Source: an uncultured Anaerolineales bacterium (GTDB lineage Bacteria > Chloroflexota > Anaerolineae > Anaerolineales > UBA6663). From it: a stretch of 64,000 nucleotides of DNA. Location: the NCBI GenBank assembly GCA_937952305.1, contig CALFZO010000096.1, forward strand, positions 39,657-103,656, read 5' to 3'. Position 1 is the first letter of the stretch; each line of letters starts with the position of its first letter. Below are positions 51,151-59,983 of this stretch, piece by piece. Made by a program: the position numbers and the translations under genes. The notes below the pieces were generated by a model, which worked only from the letters and a program-made list of their open reading frames with translations, was not told where the DNA came from and searched no databases.

Positions 51151-51177
51151 ATCGGCCACCCCCTGCGGGTGGCCGAT
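51151..51177 (-). terminator. terminator of the aminotransferase gene
   Basis: 11-bp perfect arms ATCGGCCACCC / GGGTGGCCGAT. On the minus strand it is followed by TTGTTTATGG. Confidence 0.8.
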
Positions 51178-51208
51178 TGGAAGCGGCTCAGTGGACAACA
51201 GCGCCGGA

Positions 51209-52471
51209 TCAGGCCGGCACCAGCTCGCGGTGGCCGATCTGCGCGCGGATGGCCAGCGCCAGGCGCCGGATGCCCTCGCGGATCTGCTCGGGCTTGGCGT
51301 TGGAGAAGTTCAGGCGCAGGTAGCGCCGGCTCTCGGCCTCGTCGATCGTGCCGGGCGCGAAGAACGAATCGCCGGGGACGAAGGCCACTTTCTGCTGCAG
51401 GGCGGCGGCCAGCAGTTCGTGGCTGTTCACGCCATGCGGCAGGCGCGCCCACAGGAACAGGCCGCCTTCTGGGTGTGTCCAGGTGACCTCGGGCGGGAAG
51501 TTCCGCTCCAGGGCGTCCAGCATCACGTCGCGGCGCTCACGGTAGACCTGGCGGATGTGGCGGATGTGCTGATCCAGGAAGCCGCCGTGGGCCACTTCGT
51601 ACGCCACGATCTGCGTGAACGTGCTGGTGTGCAGGTCCGCGCCCTGCTTGAGTTGGACCAGTTTGGAGATGACCTCGGCCGGGGCGACGACCCAGCCCAG
51701 CCGCAGACCGGGCGCCAGCGTCTTGGAGAACGTGCTCAGGTAGATCACGTTGCCGAGGTTGTAGCCGTTGTCGCGCTTCATGCCGCGGGTCTCGCGGTCC
51801 ATCACCAACAGCGGCGACAGGTGTTTGCCCTCGTAGCGCAGCTGCCCGTAGGGGTCGTCCTCGACGATGGGGATGCCGTACTTGTCCGCCAGGGCCACCA
51901 GCCGCGAGCGGCGTTCCAGGGCCAGCGTGACGCCGGACGGGTTCTGGAAGTTGGGCAGCGCGTACATGAACTTGGGACCGGAGCGCAGGGCCGCTTCCAG
52001 CCGGTCGGTCTCCAGGCCGTCCTCGTCGGTGGGGACGGCGATGTACTCGGCGTTGTAGACGTTGAAGGCTTGCAGCGCGCCCAGGTACGTGGGGGCTTCC
52101 ACCAGGATGCGGTCGCCGGGGTTGACGAGCAGCTTGCCGATCAGGTCCAGGGCCTGTTGCGACCCGGACGTGATCAGGACGTTCTCGGGTTTGGCCGCGA
52201 TGCCGTAGCGGCTGGTGTGGCGCGCGATCATTTCGCGCAGCGGCTGATAGCCCTCAGTGGCGCCGTATTGCATCGCCGCCGGGCCCTTCTCGTCTAACAC
52301 GCGCTGGCAGGCCGTCCGAAACTCCTTCACCGGAAACACTTCGGGGGCGGGCAGGCCGCCGGCGAACGAGATTACGTCCGGCTGTTGAGTCAGCTTGAGC
52401 AGTTCGCGGATTGTGGAACTTGTGGCGGCCTTGGCGCGCTGTGAGAAACGATGGGACCAGGGAGTACTCAT
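51209..52471 (-). CDS. class I/II PLP aminotransferase, LysN/2-aminoadipate type
   Basis: The 420-residue protein has an N-terminal ISFAGGLPAPEVFP, characteristic of the 2-aminoadipate/MocR-related branch, GYQPLREMIARH, PNFQNPSGVTL, and the PLP Lys in YLSTFSKTLAPGLRLGW. The start has AAGGAG. It could transaminate 2-aminoadipate, aromatic or branched amino acids. Divergent from arginase with a shared 13-bp palindrome between them. Confidence 0.92.
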   Translation of the reverse strand: MSTPWSHRFSQRAKAATSSTIRELLKLTQQPDVISFAGGLPAPEVFPVKEFRTACQRVLDEKGPAAMQYGATEGYQPLREMIARHTSRYGIAAKPENVLITSGSQQALDLIGKLLVNPGDRILVEAPTYLGALQAFNVYNAEYIAVPTDEDGLETDRLEAALRSGPKFMYALPNFQNPSGVTLALERRSRLVALADKYGIPIVEDDPYGQLRYEGKHLSPLLVMDRETRGMKRDNGYNLGNVIYLSTFSKTLAPGLRLGWVVAPAEVISKLVQLKQGADLHTSTFTQIVAYEVAHGGFLDQHIRHIRQVYRERRDVMLDALERNFPPEVTWTHPEGGLFLWARLPHGVNSHELLAAALQQKVAFVPGDSFFAPGTIDEAESRRYLRLNFSNAKPEQIREGIRRLALAIRAQIGHRELVPA

Positions 52472-52524
52472 GGAGGCTCCTTTCGATAGGCGACAAAACA
52501 GGACTGAATAGATCGTAACCCGAT

Positions 52525-52537
52525 TGGGTAGTACCCA
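52525..52537. promoter_or_regulatory. TGGGTAGTACCCA palindrome between divergent genes
   Basis: A perfect 13-bp inverted repeat with a single-base centre, 54 bp before the aminotransferase start and 115 bp before arginase. Candidate operator. Confidence 0.35.
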
Positions 52538-52652
52538 GAAGTGTCATTTGTCCCAAACAAGAGCAGACGTAAAAAGCAGAGTGATGCCGTCCAGACGGCA
52601 CATCGGCTAGAATGGGCCGCACATAGGCGGGGTTCAAGGAGCAAAGGCCGGC

Positions 52653-53555
52653 ATGGCGATGTCGAAATTCGTCCGCATCTTTGGCGTTCCGATGGACTTG
52701 GGGCAGCGACGGCGCGGGGTAGACATGGGGCCGAGCGCCATCCGCTATGCGGGGCTGCACGGCCAGCTGCGCGCGTTGGGGTACGGGCTCACCGACAGCG
52801 GCAACTTGAGCGTGCCGCTGCCCGAAAACGAGCCGCCCGACGATAGCCGCGCGCGCCATCTGCACAGCATCGCGGGCGTCTGTTGGGACATCTACCAGCA
52901 AGCGCTGGTGTGCGCGGAGAGCGGTGAAGTCCCGATCTTTCTGGGCGGCGACCACTCGCTCAGCATCGGCACGGTTGCGGCGATCACGGCTACCGAGCCC
53001 AATGTCGGCGTCCTGTGGGTGGACGCGCACGGGGACTTTAACACCCCGGAGAGCACGCCGTCCGGCAACGTGCACGGCATGGCGCTGGCGGCGCTGATGG
53101 GGCAGGGCGCGCCGGAACTGACGGGCGTCGGCCGGGTGGGCGCCAAGATCAAACCGTCCCAGACCGTCATCCTCGGCGCGCGCGATATCGACCGGCTGGA
53201 ACGCGAACGGCTGCGCGAATCGGGCGTGTTGGTGGCGACGATGCGCGATATCGACACGATGGGGCTGGCGGCGGCCGCCCACCAGGCGTTGGAGCACTTC
53301 GGCCACCTGCAGCGCGTCCACGTCAGCCTGGACATGGACGCGCTCGACCCGGCCGAGGCGCCGGGCGTGGGCACGCCGGTGCCGGGCGGCCTGTCTTACC
53401 GCGAGGCGCACCTGCTCATGGAGATCCTGCACGACTCCGGCAAGGTGACGTCGCTGGATATCGTGGAAGTCAACCCGATCCTGGACGATCGCAACCGCAC
53501 GGCCCGGCTGGCCGTGGAGCTGGTGGCCTCGCTCTTCGGCAAGAGTATCTTGTAA
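52653..53555 (+). CDS. rocF: arginase
   Basis: The 300-residue ureohydrolase starts at ATG 52653 (AAGGAG). Metal-binding motifs: FLGGDHSLSIG, DAHGDFNTPESTPSGN and SLDMDALDP. The PSGNVHGM and GVGTPVPGGLSYREAH stretches mark arginase rather than agmatinase. It hydrolyses arginine to ornithine and urea with two Mn(II). It opens with a GVPMDLGQRRRGVDMGP stretch typical of RocF. Confidence 0.95.
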   Translation: MAMSKFVRIFGVPMDLGQRRRGVDMGPSAIRYAGLHGQLRALGYGLTDSGNLSVPLPENEPPDDSRARHLHSIAGVCWDIYQQALVCAESGEVPIFLGGDHSLSIGTVAAITATEPNVGVLWVDAHGDFNTPESTPSGNVHGMALAALMGQGAPELTGVGRVGAKIKPSQTVILGARDIDRLERERLRESGVLVATMRDIDTMGLAAAAHQALEHFGHLQRVHVSLDMDALDPAEAPGVGTPVPGGLSYREAHLLMEILHDSGKVTSLDIVEVNPILDDRNRTARLAVELVASLFGKSIL

Positions 53556-53578
53556 CCGGCCGCGCCGCGTGGAATCAA

Positions 53579-53602
53579 ACAGCCGACCGCATGGTCGGCT
53601 GT
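53579..53602. terminator. hairpin after arginase
   Basis: Perfect 10-bp arms ACAGCCGACC / GGTCGGCTGT around GCAT. It has a weak T-rich tail only on the minus strand; it probably ends the arginase transcript. Confidence 0.5.
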
Positions 53603-53609
53603 GGTCATT

Positions 53610-53664
53610 AAAAAATCGGGCCTGGGCGCATTACGGGATTCCCTCCTCGTGGGTGCCCAGGCCC
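53610..53664 (-). terminator. terminator of the candidate RNA
   Basis: 10-bp GC-rich arms with a 27-nt loop that itself contains GGGATTCCC, followed by GA and six Ts on the minus strand. Confidence 0.8.
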
Positions 53665-53947
53665 GTAAGGGTTTACTGTGCCATTGCCGGTCCGTCGCGT
53701 TTGTCGCCGCGAGAAGCTGCTCCTGCCAGTCGGCGCCCTTTTTTAGTCGGGCGCCGTGTGGGGTTAGCGGGGCATTCTAAATGTGGCTGGCACAGTAAAC
53801 TTCTGGCGTCGATGGCAACTGGCCGCCATAGCGGTCCGCTCCCCCGTCCCTACGGGTCGCGTTAGGCCCTCTAGTTTTGCGACCTCCATTTTCGTGGAGT
53901 GTGCCCTTGTCTCGACGCCGGATTGTCAAAGTGCGAACGTCCAGCTA
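53610..53947 (-). ncRNA. candidate structured non-coding RNA (about 335 nt)
   Basis: The 464-bp gap after arginase has no ORF, but on the minus strand it has a promoter (TTGTCC 53983-53978, 18 bp, TATGCT 53959-53954) and several perfect stems. It also has an intrinsic terminator (GGGCCTGGGC / GCCCAGGCCC at 53664-53618, then TTTTTT). Within it, TTTACTGTGCCA pairs over about 100 nt (53671-53683 with 53788-53800), and inner hairpins lie at 53731-53756 and near 53700. The 5' domain (53910-53855) resembles the c-di-GMP-I (GEMM) riboswitch core: AGGGCA, a GAAA-capped stem, TCGCAAA, GGGCCTAA. It lacks RNase P, tmRNA, SRP or 6S signatures that I could find. Confidence 0.6.
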
Positions 53948-54019
53948 CTTCTTAGCATACTTCCTGGCCAGGGTCATGGACAAAAGTCATGGACGAACCC
54001 TGACAAGTGTCACCCGGGC

Positions 54020-57000
54020 TTAATCCCCCCGGAAATCTCCGGATTGGCCAGGCATCAGGCGTTGGCGCAAACCACTCGGCAGGATGCTCACCAGCGTGGC
54101 CCGCTCTTCGGCGTTGAAAGCCTGCAAGACGGCCAGGGCCGCGCCATAAGCTGCCAGGCCCGCTGCCAAGGCGACGACTGGCTGCACGCTCCACAGCGCC
54201 CACGTTAGCGCCGCCATCAGGCCGGCCGCCGCCCACAGGCGCCCCAGCAGCCCAAGCCAGGCCACGCCGCCCAGGCTGCGCCGCAGGTAGTAGTAGAACG
54301 CCAGCCCCTCGAAGATCTCGGACACAATCGTGAGGCCGGCCGCGGCCGCGAAGCCGTATTGCGGGATAAAGATCACGTTGACGACGATGTTGAAGACCAC
54401 GGCCGCCGCGAAGGCGCGCGTCAACCCACGCTGCTGCTCCAGCGAGATCAACACGTAGTTGGTGACCGAGTTGATCCAGCCAAACGGCATGGACCAGGCC
54501 AGCAGGATCAGGGCCGTGGCGCCGTAGGGCAGAAATTCGGCGCCGCCCAGCAGGCCGATGAGCAGCTCGGCCAGGAAACTGGTGGCCACGGCCAGCGGCA
54601 GGGCGATGGCCACCAGCAGCTTGACGGCGAAGCCATACGTGAAGCGCAGGTCGGCGCGGCGATCGGCGTGGTGGGCCTGGCGCGCCATCAGCGGGAACAG
54701 CGCCAGCGTGAACAGCGACGGCACCACGTTGTAAGCGTCTATGAACTTGTAGCCAGCGCTGTACCAGCCGACCTCGCGCGGGCCGCGCAGCGGCTCCAAG
54801 AGCGTCACGTCCACCTTGAAGAAGAGCGTCGCCAGCAGGTTGTTGAGCATCAGCACAAACGACTCGCGCAGCGCGTGCCGCTGCAGTCCGAAGTCCACGG
54901 CCGCCGCGCGCGCGGGCGCCGGCGCCTCACGCAGGATCAGGCGCCACGCCAGCCAGCCCAGGATCACCAGCGTGACGACGTTGACGGCCATGCTCGTGCC
55001 GGCCAGCCCGACGATGCCCCAGCCCAGGATCAGCGTGATGCTGCCCAGGCTGACCTTGACCAGCGTGGTGATGGTGGCGACGGCGGCCGGGAACTCGGCT
55101 TTCTCAAAGGCATAGAACAGCGCGCTCAGCCCGGTGGAAATCGTGGCCGGCGCCTGCGCCAGCACCAGCAGCGTAATCGCCCAGAGGGTGTCGCTGGCAA
55201 GCGGGACGATGCCGGCCGCGGCCGCGCCGGGCAAGCCGGGCAGCGCCTGGCGCAGGCCCAGCAGCAGCGCCAGGCCCGGGATGCCCACCAGGCCGAGCAG
55301 CAGGCGCAGGATGGTCGTGTTCACCAGGTAGCGGCCGGCGTGGGCGCGGTCGCGCGCCACCTCGCGGGTCAGAAAAGTGTTCAGGCCGTAGTTGGTGACG
55401 ATCTCAAACCAGCCGAAGACGACGATGGCGAAGTAATACTTGCCGGCGTCGTCCGGGCCGAGCACGCGCAGCATGAACGCGGCGAAGACCATGTCGATCA
55501 GCCGGTTCATCAGGTTGAGCGCCATCGGCGCCAGCGAGTTCTTGGCGATCCGCCGCGCGGTGGAATCGACCTTGCTCTCCTGGTAGAAATAGCGCCAGAC
55601 CCACACGCCCACCAGGAAGAGCAGCGTGACGCCGCTGACCAGGCTGAGAATGCCGCCCAGCCGGACGCTCACGGGCGTGTAGCGGAAGCGCACCGTCCAT
55701 GCCCCGGCCGGCAGCGCCACCGCGCGGAAGTGGCCGTTGGCGCGCACCACCGTCAGTTCGGCCTCGGCGTCCTCGCCCGCGCCGCGCGGCCGCTGAAAGG
55801 CCTTCCAGTCCGGGTCGTAGGCATCGGTGAGCATCAGCCAGCCCGGCTCGGCCAGCGTAACATCGACGAAGACCTCGTTCTGGCCGTAGCTCGTCACCGC
55901 GGCCGGCGCCGGTTCGGCCGGCAGCGCGAACTCAATGCCGAGGGCGTCCGCGGGCGCGACCATGACGAAGTGGCGTGGATCGAACTGCAGGACGGCCTGG
56001 GCGAAGTCATCCACGGCCAGCGTGGCCGTCTGCGGCAAAGTGAAGGCGCGCGGCATCACGGTCGCGTTGCGATAGATCTGCACCTCGCCGTCGTAGACAA
56101 GCGCATACTTGGGGTTGGGGATCGGCTCGCGGCTGACGACGTACTTGACGTTGAGCAGATCCAGCAGCGGCGAATCCAGCGCCGCGGGGCTGCTGACCGG
56201 CGCGATGCGGTTGTAGAGCAGCTCGGACTGCGGCTCGATCAGGCTCATGTAGTCCGCGTACTGGCGCGTAAAGAGCGAGTCGTAGCCGCGCACGTCTTGG
56301 AAGTTATAGAACCAGCCGGTGTTGGCGTTGTAGGGTTTTTCGCCGCGCGGGTCGTAGCTGGTGAAGCGCCACAGCCCGGTGTCCTGCTGGAGGAACTGCG
56401 CGGACGGGGGCATATACTCCAGCAGGCGCGGGTCGGCGGCGGGGTTGAAGCCAGACCCGGCTACCCACAGGTCCGCGGCCAGCACGCCCACGGCCAGGAA
56501 CTCCCAGGCCGGCCGGCCGCCCAGCCGCCACGGCTGCGGGCCGCGGCTCAGGCGCAGCACCAAGCCGGCGGCCATGAGCATGAGCGCGAAGAGCGCCACC
56601 CAGGCTGCCGTGTACGAGAAGAACATGCGTCCGTCCGCGAAAGCCTGGTCCGCCAGGGCCAGCTCGCGCACGGCGCGGTCCATCCACCCCGCCACGGCCG
56701 CGTACTGCCAGCGCGCCAGCCCCAGCCCGGCCAAGACTGCGGCGCCGCTCCAGACCGCCAGTCCGGCCAGTCCGGCCACGAGATCCGGCGGCGCTCCGAG
56801 GCAGAAGACGGTCAGCAGCCGCCGGCCGAACGAGGCCGGCGACGACGTGAGCGGGCGGCGGATTTCGACTTCGGCTTGCAGCCAGTTCAGGCCGTAGGCC
56901 GCCAGCACCGCCACCGCTAACGCCAGCGGCCAGACCCAGCGGAACGCCGAATGCAGCTGGTTGATGCCGGGCAGCCAGAAGATCAGGGCGTAGAGCGGCG

Positions 57001-58273
57001 TGCCGAAGGCGAACGCCAGCGCGCAGAAGGCGAGCAGGGCGAAGAACGGGGCCGTGGCCAGGAAGCTGGCCGGCTGGCCGGGTTCCGGCGCGCCACCGCG
57101 GCGCCGCCAGGCGCGCCACCCCGCCGCCGCCGTCAGCGGCAGGAGCAGCAGCGGCAGCAGGCCCAGATACGTGCCGCCCTCGACGTAGTTCTTCAGCCCC
57201 CAGTCGATGGTGGTGGCGGCCGCGCCGGCCGCGTTGACCGTCGCCGGCGTCCACAGCCCGGTGAACAAGTCGAAGTAGGCATGGTGGCTGGGGTTGCCGT
57301 AGAAGTTCGGCACCAGGAAGACCAGCCCATGCCGCAGCGGGTAGGCCCAGCTGACGATCTCGGCGTAGGTGGCGCGGCCGGTGCGGAAGCTCTGGTTGGC
57401 CAACTCGTAGAGCGGCACAAACTGCACGCCCGCTAACGCCAGCCCGAGCGCTACCAGCGTGAGCATGGCGGCACCGCGTCGCAGCACGATCCCGAGCGCC
57501 CGGGCAGGGCCGTGCTCGCGGCGCCGGCTCAGAAAGAGGCCGCCGAGCCGCCAGGCCGCATAGGCCCCGGACACCATCAGCGTGTAATACGTGATCTCGA
57601 CGTGGCCGGCCAGGACTTGCAAGCCGAGCGCCAGCGCGCCCAGGGCGAGCCAGGGTGCCGTGGCCGGCCGGCCGCCCAGGGCCGGCTGCTGGCGCACGAT
57701 CAGTTCCAGCATCGTCAGGATGAAGGGCAGCCAGGCGGCGGCGGCGATGATCATCTGGAAGACGACGCTGACCACCATGAAGCCGCACAGCTGGTAGAGC
57801 ACGGCCCCGAACGCCGCACCCAGGCGCCGCAGGCCGAGCACGCGCAGGAACCCGTACATGAACAGCCCGGCCAGGCAGAGCTGGCTGACCGTGAAGACGC
57901 CGTAGGCGCGCGCCAGCGGCAGCACGTAGTAGATAAGCGAAAACGGGTACAGGGCGGAATGCTGGCCGGCGGCCAGGAACGGCACCCCCGTGAACAGATA
58001 CGGGTTCCACAGCGGCAGCTCGCGCGCCCGCAGCGATTCCAGGATGAACTTCTTCCAGAGATAGTTTTCCAGGACGAGGTCGGACAGGAGCTGGTTGTGG
58101 GGCGGGCCGCTCAGCCCGAACTGCGCGGCCGCGCTGCGGTAGGGCTCAAAGGCCGTCAAGTTGTCGGTGGGGATCAGCGTCCGGTCGCCGACGGTGACGG
58201 ACCAGAACAGGCTCAGCGGCAACGCCAGCAACAGGGCGGCGATGGCCAGATCGGGGAGATAGCGTTGGCGCAT
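54020..58273 (-). CDS. fusion of YfhO-family membrane protein and Wzx/MATE-type flippase
   Basis: 1417 residues from ATG 58273 (MRQRYLPDLA). The N-terminal part (about 1-850) is YfhO-like: many helices, with PHNQLLSDLVLENYLWKKF, GQHSALYPFSL and the extracytoplasmic TSYDPRGEKPYN region. After a helix and a Lys/Ser linker (YQESKVDSTARRIAKNS), a complete 12-14-helix polysaccharide flippase follows (LNLMNRLIDMVFAAFMLRVLG, NNLLATLFFKVDVTLL, PTYG-type loops). No internal stop or start separates them. YfhO proteins take part in glycosylation of lipoteichoic acid and similar polymers. The fusion suggests lipid-linked sugar flipping and transfer in one protein. Confidence 0.88.
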   Translation of the reverse strand: MRQRYLPDLAIAALLLALPLSLFWSVTVGDRTLIPTDNLTAFEPYRSAAAQFGLSGPPHNQLLSDLVLENYLWKKFILESLRARELPLWNPYLFTGVPFLAAGQHSALYPFSLIYYVLPLARAYGVFTVSQLCLAGLFMYGFLRVLGLRRLGAAFGAVLYQLCGFMVVSVVFQMIIAAAAWLPFILTMLELIVRQQPALGGRPATAPWLALGALALGLQVLAGHVEITYYTLMVSGAYAAWRLGGLFLSRRREHGPARALGIVLRRGAAMLTLVALGLALAGVQFVPLYELANQSFRTGRATYAEIVSWAYPLRHGLVFLVPNFYGNPSHHAYFDLFTGLWTPATVNAAGAAATTIDWGLKNYVEGGTYLGLLPLLLLPLTAAAGWRAWRRRGGAPEPGQPASFLATAPFFALLAFCALAFAFGTPLYALIFWLPGINQLHSAFRWVWPLALAVAVLAAYGLNWLQAEVEIRRPLTSSPASFGRRLLTVFCLGAPPDLVAGLAGLAVWSGAAVLAGLGLARWQYAAVAGWMDRAVRELALADQAFADGRMFFSYTAAWVALFALMLMAAGLVLRLSRGPQPWRLGGRPAWEFLAVGVLAADLWVAGSGFNPAADPRLLEYMPPSAQFLQQDTGLWRFTSYDPRGEKPYNANTGWFYNFQDVRGYDSLFTRQYADYMSLIEPQSELLYNRIAPVSSPAALDSPLLDLLNVKYVVSREPIPNPKYALVYDGEVQIYRNATVMPRAFTLPQTATLAVDDFAQAVLQFDPRHFVMVAPADALGIEFALPAEPAPAAVTSYGQNEVFVDVTLAEPGWLMLTDAYDPDWKAFQRPRGAGEDAEAELTVVRANGHFRAVALPAGAWTVRFRYTPVSVRLGGILSLVSGVTLLFLVGVWVWRYFYQESKVDSTARRIAKNSLAPMALNLMNRLIDMVFAAFMLRVLGPDDAGKYYFAIVVFGWFEIVTNYGLNTFLTREVARDRAHAGRYLVNTTILRLLLGLVGIPGLALLLGLRQALPGLPGAAAAGIVPLASDTLWAITLLVLAQAPATISTGLSALFYAFEKAEFPAAVATITTLVKVSLGSITLILGWGIVGLAGTSMAVNVVTLVILGWLAWRLILREAPAPARAAAVDFGLQRHALRESFVLMLNNLLATLFFKVDVTLLEPLRGPREVGWYSAGYKFIDAYNVVPSLFTLALFPLMARQAHHADRRADLRFTYGFAVKLLVAIALPLAVATSFLAELLIGLLGGAEFLPYGATALILLAWSMPFGWINSVTNYVLISLEQQRGLTRAFAAAVVFNIVVNVIFIPQYGFAAAAGLTIVSEIFEGLAFYYYLRRSLGGVAWLGLLGRLWAAAGLMAALTWALWSVQPVVALAAGLAAYGAALAVLQAFNAEERATLVSILPSGLRQRLMPGQSGDFRGD

Positions 58274-58299
58274 AAGTGGGCGTGGGGAGCGGCGACGGG

Positions 58300-59034
58300 C
58301 TAAGCCCGCCGGTCCTTGGGGCTCAGCCGCCGGTGTCGGAGTCCCACCTCCCACACGCGCCAGGCGGCCTCCAGCTTGATGGGCATGTCCATCTTGGAGC
58401 GCCCAATGCGCCGATCCTCGAAGTAGATCGGGCTCTCCAGCACCCGGTAGCCGAGACGCTCGGTGACGTAGGCCATCTCCACCTGGAAGACGTAGCCGTT
58501 GGAGCGGATCCGGTCCAGGCCGAGGCCGGCCAACGTGGCGGCGCGCCAGGCCTTGAAGCCGGCCGTGGCATCCTGGACGCGGATGCCCAGCAGCCGGCGC
58601 GCGTACAGGTTGGCCCAGGCCGAGAGCCAGACGCGGCCGCGCTCCCAATGCTCGTCCAGGCGGCCTTCGGCCACGTACCGCGACCCGACCACCACGTCGT
58701 AGTCGCGCAAGCGCTCGACAAAGCCGGGCAGGTAGCTGGGCGAGTGGGAGAAGTCGGCGTCCATCTGCACGACCACTTCGGCGCCGGCGGCCAGGGCCTG
58801 GCGGAAGCCCTGCAGGTAGGCCGTGCCCAGGCCGAGCTTGCCGCTGCGATGGATGACGTCCAGGCGGCCGGGTAGGCGGGCCGCCAACTGGTCGGCCAGC
58901 GCGCCGGTGCCGTCCGGTGAGGCGTCGTCGACGACCAAGACGCGCAGGCCCAGCGGCAGCGCCAGCAGCGCGCCGGTGATGGCCTCCAGGTTATCGGCCT
59001 CGTTGTAGGTGGGCAGGACGACGGTGACGTTCAT
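58300..59034 (-). CDS. dolichol/polyprenol-phosphate-mannose-synthase-like glycosyltransferase (GT2)
   Basis: The 244-residue protein starts MNVTVVLPTYNEADNL, with VVDDASPDGTG, the DXD-type motif QMDADFSHSP, GSRYVAEG and QVEMAYVTERLG. This is the layout of DPM1-like enzymes that load a polyprenyl phosphate with a sugar. It has no membrane helix. Its stop is 26 bp from the YfhO-flippase start, so it probably supplies the lipid-linked sugar used by that protein. MVDPGFF at 59070 is an alternative start, but would lie inside the terminator. Confidence 0.92.
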   Translation of the reverse strand: MNVTVVLPTYNEADNLEAITGALLALPLGLRVLVVDDASPDGTGALADQLAARLPGRLDVIHRSGKLGLGTAYLQGFRQALAAGAEVVVQMDADFSHSPSYLPGFVERLRDYDVVVGSRYVAEGRLDEHWERGRVWLSAWANLYARRLLGIRVQDATAGFKAWRAATLAGLGLDRIRSNGYVFQVEMAYVTERLGYRVLESPIYFEDRRIGRSKMDMPIKLEAAWRVWEVGLRHRRLSPKDRRA

Positions 59035-59048
59035 GCGGGGACTGGGCG

Positions 59049-59078
59049 AAAAAAAGCCGGGGTCGACCATCGCCCCGG
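59049..59078 (-). terminator. intrinsic terminator directly before the glycosyltransferase start
   Basis: On the minus strand CCGGGG-CGATGGTCGA-CCCCGG followed by C and seven Ts. It lies 35 bp after the regulator stop and 15 bp before the glycosyltransferase ATG. It separates the Roadblock-V4R-regulator unit from the glycan genes. Confidence 0.8.
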
Positions 59079-59112
59079 TCAAGCCCCAGCCGACGGCGCC
59101 ACCCGAGGCCGC

Positions 59113-59973
59113 CTACGGGCGGGCGGCAGCGAGCAGTGAGTCCTTCAGCGCCGCGGCATCGGCCAACGGCCCGGCCGGGGCCGCGCACACCTGGATGTGC
59201 AGCGCCAGGTGCCGGGCGGGGTCCAGCGGCTCCGGACAGTCTTCCAAAGGATAAAAGTAACCGAGCGAGCCTCCCAAGTGGGCCTGAATGGCCTCCCGCG
59301 CTTCGGAGGCTTGGCTGGCGCGCGTGACCACCAGGAATTCGGCCGGGCCGATCTGGCCGAGCATCTCCACGGGTGACCCAAGCGTGTCCAGGGCGGCGCG
59401 CAGCTTCAGGCTGATGGCCTTGAGCACGTCGTCGGCGGCCACGAAGCCATACGCTTCGCGGAACGGCTCCAGGTTGCGCAGGCCCACCACCACCGCCGCC
59501 CATTGCTGGCGCTCCAGGAGCACGTCTAGGTGCTCGTCCACCAGCGCGCCCTCGGGCATCTGCGTGATCGGGTTGAAGAGCAGGTGCCAGGGGTTCTGGC
59601 GGCGGCGCAGCGCGTTGCGGACGCGCAGGTGCAGCTCTTGCAGATCGAACGGCTTGGCGATGTAATCGACGGCGCCCAGCTCCAGGCCCTGCAGGCGGTC
59701 CTCCCGGCGCCGGCGGCCGGTGAGGAAAATCAGCGGGATGTCCCGGGTGCGGCGGTGAGCGTGCAGGCGGCGGGCGATCTCGTAGCCGCTGATATCGGGC
59801 AGGTGGATGTCTAGCAGGGCCAGGGTGGGCGGCTGTTCCCAGCACGCGTACACGGCGTCCAGGCCCCACTCAGCCAGGCGGACGGTGAAGCCCTGGGCAT
59901 CAAAGAACTCGGCCAGCATTCTGGCCAGATTCTGGTCGTCTTCGACGATCAGCAGGGTCTGCCGGTCGGTCAT
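59113..59973 (-). CDS. response regulator with degenerate GGDEF domain
   Basis: The 286-residue protein has a receiver with EDD pocket, phospho-acceptor Asp in ALLDIHLPD, and IAKPFDL. The GGDEF-like domain follows, but the active loop reads GQIGPAEFLVV rather than GG(D/E)EF, so diguanylate cyclase activity is not expected. It might bind GTP or c-di-GMP, or act only by dimerisation. Start ATG 59973 is 10 bp after the V4R gene stop, in one operon. Confidence 0.9.
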   Translation of the reverse strand: MTDRQTLLIVEDDQNLARMLAEFFDAQGFTVRLAEWGLDAVYACWEQPPTLALLDIHLPDISGYEIARRLHAHRRTRDIPLIFLTGRRRREDRLQGLELGAVDYIAKPFDLQELHLRVRNALRRRQNPWHLLFNPITQMPEGALVDEHLDVLLERQQWAAVVVGLRNLEPFREAYGFVAADDVLKAISLKLRAALDTLGSPVEMLGQIGPAEFLVVTRASQASEAREAIQAHLGGSLGYFYPLEDCPEPLDPARHLALHIQVCAAPAGPLADAAALKDSLLAAARP

Positions 59974-59983
59974 CGGCCGCGCC

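Noticed and set aside
53855..53910. Calling a c-di-GMP-I riboswitch outright
   Set aside because: The order of core motifs fits, but the second stem lacks the usual ending and no gene follows before the terminator. I kept it as part of an unassigned RNA.
54359..56920. 853-codon plus-strand frame opposite the YfhO-flippase gene
   Set aside because: Gln/Arg/His-rich antisense frame with no hydrophobic or domain pattern, while the minus strand encodes well-defined membrane helices.
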